From Solen grandis (lineage: Eukaryota; Mollusca; Bivalvia; Adapedonta; Solenidae), in NCBI GenBank assembly GCA_021229015.1, contig CM037792.1, positions 3,605,136 to 3,669,135 on the forward strand: a stretch of 64,000 nt of DNA. Direction: 5' to 3'. Shown here in pieces: positions 13,701 to 25,700 of this stretch. The first letter of the stretch is position 1. Each line of letters opens with the position of its first letter. A model generated the notes under the pieces. It saw nothing but the letters and a program-made list of their open reading frames with translations, ran no database searches and had not been told where the DNA came from. The position numbers and the translations under genes were made by a program.

Positions 13701-16700
13701 AAACTTTAATCAACATTTCCTCTGAGACCACTGGAGAAACCACTGGACAGAATTTGATTAAACTTGGCAGGAATGATCCTTGGGTCAACCTTCACAAAAG
13801 TTCCTAAAATAAACTTGATCCATATAGAACTCTGGTTGCCATGGCAACAAAAAGAAAAAAAATATGAAAACTTTAAAAATCATCTGCTTCAAAACTACTG
13901 GCCAGATTTTAAAATAAATTGGTACAGATGTTCCTTGGGTCAACCTATTTATCTCAGGTGAGCGATTTAGGGCCATCATGGGCCTCTTGTTGTGTGGAAA
14001 GATTATTCTGCTGTACTTCTGCATGGATTTTGTATTCAGTATGACTGTATTATAAAAGGCAATATAGGCAATATTTCTCAGGTGAGCGATTCTGGGCCAT
14101 CATGGCCCTCTTGTTTTTAAGATATGTCAAAAGTTATTAAAACATGGAATCATTTTTTTTCTAGGGGCTTTACATAAGTGGCATTATTGGAGACAGGTGA
14201 GAATTTTCTTTTTTTTAGGATATCATTTCCCATTAGAAAAAAAATATGATACTGTTGTTTACAGGGTCTGTTTATAAATAATACTGTCATCTCTTGTCAT
14301 AATAAATTTCTATTATAGCAATATTTATTGTTAGTGATTGTTATATAAAATCGTGACCTTTTCTGTGTTAGATATACAAATGTATATTATAATCTACATA
14401 CATGTTTAGCTTTTTAGCTCACCTGAGCATGAAGTGCTCAAGGTGAGCTTTTGTGATCACCCTGCATCTGTCATCGTCCGTCGTCAACAATTTACTTTAA
14501 ACAACATCTCCTCTGAAACCGCTAGGCAGAATTTTATTAAATTTGGCAGGGATGTTCCTTGGGTGAACCCTCACAAAAGTTTCTAAAATAAACTTTATCC
14601 ATGTGGAACTCTGGTTGTCATTGCAACAGAAAGAAATAAAATTATGAAATCATCTCCTTCAAAACTATTGGCCAGATTTCAAAATAATTTGGTATAGATG
14701 TTCCTTTGGTAACTCTTTACCAAAATTGCTAAAATTATTCTGATCGGGAAAAAAACATGGTCGCCAGGGGCGGGGCAAATTTGCCTTAAATGTGTATAGT
14801 GAAAATCTTTAAACGACATCTTCTCTGACACTGCTGGACAGAAATTGATTAAATTTGGCAGGGATGATCCTTGGGTGAACCTTCACTAAAGTTGCTGAAA
14901 TTATTCCGATCCGTAAAAAAACATGGCTGCCAGGGACGGAGCTAATTTGCCTTATATGTATATAGTGAAGTGTATATGTATAAAGTGACATCTTCTCTGA
15001 AATGCCTAGCAACGGAAATTTTAAGAGCTACATCATGTACATGGATATCACATTATCTTGCTTTAAGTAAGGTATATAATTTATTATAAACTGTTTCCAT
15101 ATATTGCTGGCACATGCAGTTGGAATGAGGATTTGGAAATTCCCATTTTTAAAACCTTTGAAAAAAAAAGACTGCATATCTTTTTAACTTATTTCAGGTT
15201 TGAGCTGAGGAAGGTACTCTCTATTGGAATGTGCAGTACAGGGATTGTGGTGAGTGATCAAAATAAGATTTCCCTCAATTTAAAAATCTCTAAATCAACA
15301 TCATTTCCATCATTTCGATTTAAGGAAGGGGCCTCCGTGGTTGAGAGGGTAAAGTCGCTGACTTTAACACACTCTCAGCCCCTCATCGCGTGGGTTCGAG
15401 TTCGGGTCATTTGGATTTTCATGTGAGGAAGCATCGGCGTCGACGTTGGCGTTGCAGCTTTTGGTTAGAGTTTTGCGTGCAAGTTACTATCAACCTTAAA
15501 TCTCAATAACCGTTTATGGTTTTTGACTTGAAAGTTTATAAATATGTTCAGGGGCATCAGACAACCAAGGTAGATAACTCTTGAATGAATTTAATATGAA
15601 TTATGGCCCCTTTTTAACTTAGAAATTTTGGTTAAAGTTTTGCATGCAATAGAAATTTGGTTAAAGTTTTGCGTGCAAGCTACTATCTAGTTTGTATCTC
15701 AATAACCATTCATGGTATTGACTTGAAAGTTTATGAATATGTTTAGGGGCATCAGACAACCAAGGCAGATATTGATGGAATATATTACAAATTATGGCCC
15801 CTTTTTAACTTAGAAATTTTAGATAAAGTTTTGCATGCAAGATACTCTCATGCTTATATCTCATTATCCAGGCATGGATTTAAATTTAATATGTTTAGGG
15901 GATCAACCAGGAGATAACTCTTGATGGCATATGTTACAAATTATTGCCCCTTTTTAAACTTAGAAATTTTGGTTAAAGTTTTACATGCAAGGTACTTCCA
16001 TGCTAATATCTCAGTATTCAGGCATGGGATCGTTTTGAAACATCTTTAATATGTTTAGGGGTATCATACTTTCATGGTAGATAACTCTTGATAGAATATG
16101 TTACAAATTATGGCCCCTTTTTAACTTAGAAATTTTGGTTAAAGTTTTGCATGCAAGGTACTTTTATGCTTATATCTCAGAGTCCAGGCATGGGATTGAT
16201 TTGAAACATCTTTAATATGTTTAGGGTTATCATACTTTAAAGGAAGATAACACTTGATGAAATATATTAAAAATTATGACCCCCTTTTAACTTAGAATTT
16301 TGGTTAAATTTTTACATTCAAGCTAATATCCAGCTTATATCTCAGAAATTGCTTGTGGAATTGACTAAAAGTTAAGGAGTGTCTTCAGGGATCAGAAAAC
16401 TAAGGAGGATAACTTTTGGACTGAATTTTATACAAATTATGGCCCTTTCTAACTTGGATTTTTGGTTAAAGTTTTGCATGCACAGTGTTATTGTGCTTAT
16501 GTCTCAGTAACTAGGCATGGGATTGATTTTAGACATCATGAAAATATTAAGGGGTATCAGACTATCAAGGTATATCATTTTTGACTATTATTATGTACAG
16601 GTTATGTGAAGGGCAAGAATTGAAATAGATTTCATTTGAATTACCAACAAGCATTTTGAATAGTCGAGCATGCTGTCCTCTGACAGCTCTTGTTTTATCC

Positions 16701-19700
16701 ACAAGTACATACAACACTGTATAAGGAAATTTATTGGTATGTTATATAATTTATTATACCAATATATTTTCCATCTGAGGCCATGAAATACTGCTTTTGG
16801 ATGAACATGCATTGAAAAAAAGTAGAAATGTAATCAGTGTCCTACACTGTATATGATAATTTAGTAAACTTTACATCTGCCCATAGTTAAATTGCATTTG
16901 TCTCCTTTAAAGCAACATTTAATAATGTAACACCATATCAAATGATTCAGCCACATGTTTGTTTGCATTGTTAAAGCTCTGACATTCAAAACAGAGATGA
17001 GATTTTACACTGTCTGCTTCCAAAACAAGTTTCCCCATCAAATATGTGTCAAATATAGAAGATTATTCTACTGCAATTAGGTGCTGATATTTGGCTCAGT
17101 GCTGGAATGGAGCCACTATTACAACAAGTACCTTTATGTGTTTATCTGGATCATCAATGGACTTCTCCAGTCCTCTGGTTGGCCCACTGTTGTTGCCCTC
17201 ATGGGAAACTGGTTTGGCAAATCTAGGTCAGTAGGCCATTTTTATTTTACAATGGGATCGGGATGGGTAATAATTTTTGTTATTTTGTGTAAGTTGACAT
17301 AAATTTGGCAAACAGAACAGACCCAGATATCTTCAAGAGCTGCCTGATCAGGGTCTCCTCTGTTTGCTCATACAATTTTGTAGCTCAGTTTCTATTCCTT
17401 CTGAATTGTAAAGAAAAAAATATTGTTCCATATACCATTTGAAGTTCAGTCAATTAATTTTCATAAAGTCGTGTATTTGTACATGAATATTCATAAGGTA
17501 AAGGGTTAAACAAATGAGTAATTGAACAAATGCTCATGTTTCAGTCGGGGTTTCGTGCTTGGTCTCTGGAGTGCCTGTGCATCCGTTGGAAACATCATCG
17601 GAGCTCTGATGGTGTCTCAAGTGTTGCATTATGGGTATGATGTAAGTCAACAGAATTTTTGTTTTTGTTTGAACCTTAATAAATATATCTATTTTATTCA
17701 TTGAGAAAAAAGTCTGACAAGTTATCAGTTTATTAATTCCTCTTTTTGGGCCATTGGACAGTTATTATAGACATATTGATATTGTAAATTGAATCAACAT
17801 CTTTTGGTTTAGAATTCATGCAGTGTCATACATAGAAAATAAAAGAAATAAAAATTACCAATCTGTCTTTTCTTAGGAATTATGATATAGATTTAATTAT
17901 TGTAAATGTATAAATTTAGCTATACTTGTAAACAATAGGAAGAATTTTGAAAATAAAAAAGTGGCAAAGTGATTTGGTTTTACATGAGACTGCTCAACAT
18001 TGATTTATATGCTGTATTAAACCATTCTTGAAGATTTGGGATGATGTTTAGTTAATAGGGGTTGTTTAATTAAAGATGTACTTTATTAAAGATACATATA
18101 ACACTTGATACTTTGGAAAAAAAATATCTTTTGTTCCAGTTTGCCTTCCTAGTTACCTCCACAGTGATATTTGCTGGGGGTATTGTCAACTTCTTTGCTG
18201 TTGTTGATTCACCAAAGCAACTAGGTAAGATATACAAATAACTTCTCATTATCGTGTAAGCTATTATATTAGGTTAATACCTGAGCAGATAGCATTCATG
18301 GTAATGTCATTTCCTCACAGTGTCTTTGTTGTCCATCATAAGTTATTGTCTGTTGTTTGTTGTTGACAAAATATTTTCTTAAAACCACCTGGCAGGAATT
18401 GATGGTATACTTTGTATTTAGATTTTCCCTTTCCATTGAAATGAACATGAATCCAAACTATTCATTGTAGAAATTTTGCTGCCATGGTAACATTTGTAAA
18501 GCTATGAAGTTGTTCAACATTAAGTGTAAGTTTTCAATACACGCAGGTCTGCCAAGTCCGGATGATGAGTTATCGGGAGAGGAAGCGGAAGTCCAGGTGA
18601 CGTCTGGACCAAACATCAACAGACCCCGGGGAGAGGAGGACGGTGAAGATTGGGAAAATGATTCAGGTACTGAGCGTGTATGGTGCTTTTGTCCTCTGTA
18701 GACTTGAAGAAAAGTGTTTGTATACTGTTTAGTTCAGTTAATACAAGTACATGCAGTTGAAAATTATGATCTTATAAATGTATATCTACATATAGATTCA
18801 ACAGGCTCATTTTTAGCGTGTCTCTTTTAACCCTTTTCCTCATAGAGGACACCATGAAAAGACCTATGCGAACAGCATAAAACCAGATCAGCCTGCGAGT
18901 AACTCGCAGGCTGATCAGGTTTTATGCTGTTCGCTGCTCCTCAGTGGTCTGGAAATGAGGATTTTGTAATTAAATTTGGTATGGTTTAACTGTGGTTTTC
19001 TGCAGATCAGGCTTTATGTGGTACCTATTGAGGGCGTCAAAATGAGTATATATGAGGGAAAGGGTTAAAGAAAAAGTCTAGCTTTTATGATCGCTTGGTT
19101 GTCATTGTCATCATGCAAAAGCTTTAATGTAGCCCATCACTCAAACACTTTAAACATACGAGTGTTGGCATCTGCATGCGGTTCTCTTGTTTATCATTAC
19201 GAGTTGATATGTATGTTTGTATTGAGACACTTTCATTATGCTTACATGAGAAAGTAAGCATGTACACAAGTATTTGTGTGATAGTATGATAAACACATCC
19301 AGGGACATTTTTTCCTCAAGTTTGCAATTTACTTCAAGATCTGTCTTCAGATTCAGAGAATTGCACAATTTTGCTCTATTTATGATAATAAGACTCCTTC
19401 CCAATCTTCTGGAAAGAGGGCCTTAGTTTTAATAAATCAGAAAGGCAATTTCATTAGATTTAAAGAAAATAAATTTCACTGTGGATGTTTCTGCAAGTAT
19501 AAATTTTTGCTATGTTATTTCTTCTCAACTTTCAGAGCCACTCCTTGGTCACCATGGAATATCTGAAGAGGTACATACTCTGCCTGTCAACAAGTCAGAT
19601 CAAGCACTCAGCTTCTGGAAGGCCCTACTCCTCCCAGGTGTCATACTGGTGAGTGTGTCAACATACATATATATACTTATGTGCTGCATGTAGCAGACAT

Positions 19701-22700
19701 GACTGTGGATCTGAAGGTCAGGGGTTCAAAAACCAGATGTTCAGTTATTGATTTAGCAAAGTCTTGTGTGCCCAGGATGAACCAGTGCCTGTTACGGTAG
19801 CTGAGTTTTCTTATGTGTTCATATAATTTGGCTTCTTTTGATTTGTTTTATATACAGATAGGTTATACACAGCTTTTTTTTTTATAAATCTTGATTTTGA
19901 TGACTGCTGTAAGAAAAAAAAAATGATGAAACTAAGATTTGAAAAAAAACAAATGATTGACTCATGCCCCAAATACAAGTTATAAAAGTATGGTAGGTAA
20001 AATGTAAGAGTTTACTGGTATTTCAGTATGCACTGGCCTACTTCTGCCTGAAGCTGGTAAACTATTCCTTCTTCTTCTGGTTACCCTACTACCTCCATGG
20101 TGCCTTCGGCTGGGCCGAGTCCACTGCAGATAAGATATCCATCTGGTATGATGTAGGAGGCATTATTGGTAAGTGGAAAAATTATTCCAGCTTCTCCTTT
20201 AAAGGATTTTGAATCTAGGTCTTTTATACATGTATATGTCAGTAGCATCATTCATTAACACAGAACGAGAAGAAGAAGGACACTCATCAAATGTCCTTGT
20301 TTTTGACGCTACTTTGTGTTTATAGATACTTGCCATCTGTGTGGTACATTTACTTTTCTTTTCATGTACTCGCCATTAACTGGCTGATGCATATAGTTTT
20401 ACCCAGGTCTATAATTCTGCGAAAACAACAGGTTTTTGTTGAACCCACTTGCTGAAGTCGGCATAATTATCTCCACAATGTCCTCACGATGTATGTGAGT
20501 TAGTGCCGTCAGGTTGTCCAGATTTGCTTGTCCTGGCTGTAGCTTAGATACAGATTGCAGGATTTTCAAATAATTTAGCAGTTTTATACTCAGTGAAACA
20601 AAGTGTTATGCAGAAGAGTTGGGACCCTAGCTCAAAAGTCACAGTCACACTTAGAGGTAAAAGGTCATTTGTTTGTCGGAGCTGTTTCTTTAACATGGAT
20701 ATTGCAGGATTTTCAAAATAAGTTGGCAGTAATGTTTATCTCTATAAGAAGAAATGTTGCGCCTAAGAGTAGGGTCCCTAGCTCGGGTCAAGGTCACACT
20801 TACAGGTCATGGTGATGGATTAGGTTGTCAAGATTTTAACTCATCTCTGAACTGAAGGATTCTCAAATGATGTGGCAGTAAGATTTAGCTGCGTTGGTCT
20901 TTAAAGTTTTTGTAAAAGTTTTACATGCAACATACATTCTTGCTTATATCAAAGCAATCTGCTATTGGATTGAAACTTAGTAAAGGTCTCCAGAGGCATC
21001 AGACCATTAGGTTTGATAACTCTTTAACTGAATTTATTGTAAATTATTGCCCCTTTTGAACTTTGGTTAAAAGATGGAAACCAGCTATGCTTATTGGCTT
21101 AGTACTTCGAGTTTCTCTTCTTTAAGAATTTAATGCAGACTTAATTGCCTTAGCATGTCAATTATAAAAAAGTCAGCACAACCATTACTTTTTTTAATTA
21201 AAATTGTTTTTTTGTTGTTTTTAGTTCCACATCAAAGATTTTTCAAATAATTACAATGGCTTGAATGTAAGCTTTTTTTCTTCAAACATTTCAGGTGGAA
21301 CCATAGCTGGTGTTATATCAGTAAGTATCATGTGGTAATGTTTTGTTTTGTTTTATATATATTTATTTTGTCCATTTCTCGGCTACCTTCAGTCAAATTT
21401 TGATTTTACTTCTCAGCAATTATAGTTCCAAGCCAACTTTCACATGTAGGCATGTTGTGTTTGCTTCAATTTTCATTGACTTATGCCCCCTTTTTTAGCT
21501 CGACTATTCGTAGAATATGAGAGCTATTGTAGTCACCCTGGCGTCGGCGTTGGCGTTGCAGCTTTTTGTTAAAGTTTTGCATGCAAGTTACTATCAACCT
21601 TATATCTCAATAACCATTTATGGTATTGACTTGAAAGTTGATAAATATGTTCAGGGGCATCAGACAACCAAGGTAGATAACTCTTGACTGAATTTAATAT
21701 GAATTATGGCCCCTTTTTAACTTAGAAATTTTGGTTAAAGTTTTGCATGCAATAGAAAATTTGGTTAAAGTTTTGCGTGCAAGCTACTATCTAGTTTGTA
21801 TCTCCATAACCATTCATGGTATTGACTTGAAAGTTTACAAATATGTTCAGGGGCATCAGACAACCAAGGTAGATAACTCTTGATGGAATATATTACAAAT
21901 TATGGCCCCTTTTTAACTTAGAAATTTTGGTTAAAGTTTTGCATGCAAGATACTCTCATGCTTATATCTCAGTATCAAGCATGCGATTGATTTGAAACAT
22001 CTTTAATATGTTTAGGGGTATCATACTTTCATGGTAGATAACTCTTGATAGAATTTGTTACAAATTATTGCCCCTTTTTAACTTAGAAATTTTGGTTAAA
22101 GTTTTGCATGCAAGGTACTTTCATGCTAACATCTCAGTATCCAGGCATGGGATTGATTTGAAACATCTTTAATACGTTAAGGGGTATCATACTTTCATGG
22201 TAGATAACTTTTGATGTAATATATTACAAGTTATGGCCCCTTTTTTAACTTAGAAATTTTGGTTAAAGTTTTGCATGCAAGGTACTTTCTTGCTAATATC
22301 TCAGTATCCAGGTATTGGATTTGACATCTTTAATACTTAAGGGTATCATACTTTCATGGTAGATAACTTTATGAATATTTACAATTATGCCCTTTTTAAC
22401 TTAGAAATTTTGGTTAAAGTTTTGCATGCAAGTTACTTTCAGGCTTATATCTCAGTATCCAGGCATGGGATTGATTTGAAACATCTTTAATATGCTTAGG
22501 GGTATCATACTATCAAGGTTGATAACTTTTGATGGAATATATTACAAGTTATGGCCCCTTTTTAAACTTAGAAATTTTGGTTAAAGTTTTGCATGCAAGG
22601 TACTTCCATGCTTATATCTCAGAGTCCAGGCATGGAATTGATTTGAAATATCTTTAATATGTTTAGGGGTATCATACTATAATGGAAGATAACACTTGAT

Positions 22701-25700
22701 GGAATAAATTGAAAATTATGACCCCCTTTTAACTTAGAATTATGGTTAAATTTTTGCATTCAAGCTACTATCCAGCTTATATCTCAGAAATTGCTTGTGG
22801 AATTGACTAGAAAGTCAAGGTGTGTCTTCAAGGGCATCAGAAAACAGGAGGATAACTTTTGGACTGATGCAAATTATGGCCCTTTTCTAACATGGATTTT
22901 TGGTTTAAGTTTTGCATGCACAGTGTTATTGTGCTTATGTCTCAGTAACTAGGCATGGGATTGATTTTAGACATCATATAATATATAATAAGTTATCAGA
23001 CTATTATCAAGGTATATCATTTTTTACTATTACTATGAAGGGCAAGAATTTAAATAGATTTCATTTGATTTACCAACAAGCATTTTGAATAGTCGAGCGT
23101 GCTGTCCTCTGACAGCTCTTGTTTATTTCTTCAGTATATTTTATCTGCTCTTTTTCTCAGCTGCCTTTGGTCAGATTTTGATTTAAATGCACAGCATTTA
23201 TAAGTACCATTGCTAGTTGTGCATATCCTTAGCTCATCATGATCAGCTTAATTTTAATTGAGTTAATGCCCTTTGCTATACCTATTGCCTATTTTTTGAC
23301 TGCAATACATGTATAAATGTATCAGAGGCCTGTTTTGTGGGTTTTTATTTTCATTTGTCAGCTGTGTCAAGACTGTTTTTGACATGGTTACAGTAACTGT
23401 GACAAAGCACAATCTGGGATATTCATCATCTTTATCTTCTGATAGTTTTCTGTCTTAAAGTCAAGATATGGCATCTTATGGTCTTATTCTCAGAAGTATG
23501 ATCTGAAACTCAAATGCAAATACATACACAAATAATTGTGTCACCTGCTGTAAGCAGAGGTAACTCATAGGGATCACCTTTTCGTTGTCTGTCTTTCCGT
23601 CCATCTGTCTGCCTGTTACACTTTTTCTGTCACCCTTCAGCAAGTGACACATGTGTTGCAAATGTCGGTCGGATGGTTGGTCTGTTTGTCGGTTGGTCTG
23701 TCAGTAGAACACTTGGTTTTCAATCAATAACTGGAGAACACTTCGGCCCACATTCCTCAAACTTCATAGAGTGATTGGTCATGACTTGTAGATGACCCCT
23801 ATTGATTTTGGGGTCACTTGGTTAAAGGTCAAGATCACAGTAACCTTGAATGTGAAAATCCTGTGTAAGGGGGGTGGGGTCATATGTGTCGTACCCACAA
23901 CTCATGTTTAAAGGCTGTATTTAAGTTTGAGTATGGAAATCATACTTGATTTCTGAGAACACATGGCTTCTTCAACCGAAAAATTGTCTTCCTACTGATT
24001 ACCGGTAGGTCTGACATGATTCATATGGAAGCATTTCAGTTTATAAATGTTGATGTGTTTTGTTGAGTTATGTTTGTTTTGTTACAGGATTGCTTTGGGA
24101 AGAGATCCATCGTAGTTGTCCCGATGTTAGTTTTGTCCATTCCAGCTTTATTTTTATACAGCAGTAAGTAATTTTTATATACCCTGCACAACGAAGTTGT
24201 AAGGGGAGTATACTGGATTCATTTGTGTGTGTGTGTGTCTGTCTGTCTGTCCATCCATCTGTCAGGTTTTTTAGCATCTTCATTTCTTAAACAATCATCT
24301 TCAAACTTAATGACAATCTTTATAACTATAATCTCTTTGACAAGTTTGATTTTGGCTGATATCAGCCAATTAGGTAAGGAGCTATGCCCCTTTTAATATT
24401 AAAAAATGCTAGATTTCACATTTTTAGCTCACCTGAGCACGTGTGCTCAGGATGAGCTTTTAGGATCGATGAATGTCCGTCGTCCGTCCGTCCGTTGTCC
24501 GTCGTCCACAATTTGTTCGTTTGCACTCTAGCATCTTCAGTTTATGAGCAATTATCTTCAAACTTTAAAACAATGTTTATAACAATAAAATCTCGGCCAA
24601 GTTCGATTATGGCTGATATCGGAACATTAGGTCAGGAGTTATGCCCCTTTTAAAATTCAAAAAAGCCAGATATCACATTGTTTGCACTCTAGCATCTTCA
24701 TTTCATGATCAATTATCTTCAAACTTTATATCAATGTTTATAACCATAAAATCACGGCCAAGTTCGATTATGGCTGATATCGTACCATTAGGTCAGGAGT
24801 TATGCCCCTTTTAAAATTCAAAAAAGCCAGATTTCACATTGTTTGCACTCTAGCATCTTCATTTCATGAGCAATTATCTTCAAACTTGATAACAATGTTA
24901 ATAACCATAAAATCTTGGCCAAGTTCGATTATGGCTGATATCATACCATTAGGTCAGGAGTTATGCCCCTTTTAAAATTCCAAAAAAAGCCAGATTTCAC
25001 ATTGTTTGCACTCTAGCATCTTCATTTCTTTAGCAATTGCATTCAAACTTAATGACATTGTTTATAACCAAAAAATCTCAGCCAAGTTGGCTAAGTTGGA
25101 AATTGGACCCTTAGGTCAGGAGTTACGCTCCTTTTAAAATTGAAAAAAGCCAGATTTCACTTTGTTTGCCCTCTAGGTCACCAGGTCAAATCTTAGAAAA
25201 ACCTTGTGAACACTCTAGAGGCCACAGTTTTGGCCCAATCTTCATGAAACTTGGTCAGGATGTTTGTCTACATGATATCTCAGATGAGTTCGAAATTGGG
25301 TCATGTGGGGTCAAAAACTAGGTCACCAGGTCAAATCTTAGAAAAACCTTGTGAACACTCTAGAGGCCACAGTTTTGGACCAATCTTCATGAAACTTGGT
25401 CAGGTTGTTTGTCTACATGATATCTCAGATGGGTTTGAAAATGGGTCATGTGGGGTCAAAATCTAGGTCACCAGGTCAAATCTTAGAAAAACCTTGTGAA
25501 CACTCTAGAGGCCACAGTTTTGGCCCAATCTTCATGAAACTTGGTCAGGATGTTTGTCTACATGATATCTCTGATGATTCGAAATTGGGTCATGTGGGGT
25601 CAAAAACTAGGTCACCAGGTCAGATCTTAGAAAAACCTTGTGAACACTCTAGAGGCCACAGTTTTAGCCCAATCTTCATGAAACTTGGTCAGGATGTTTG

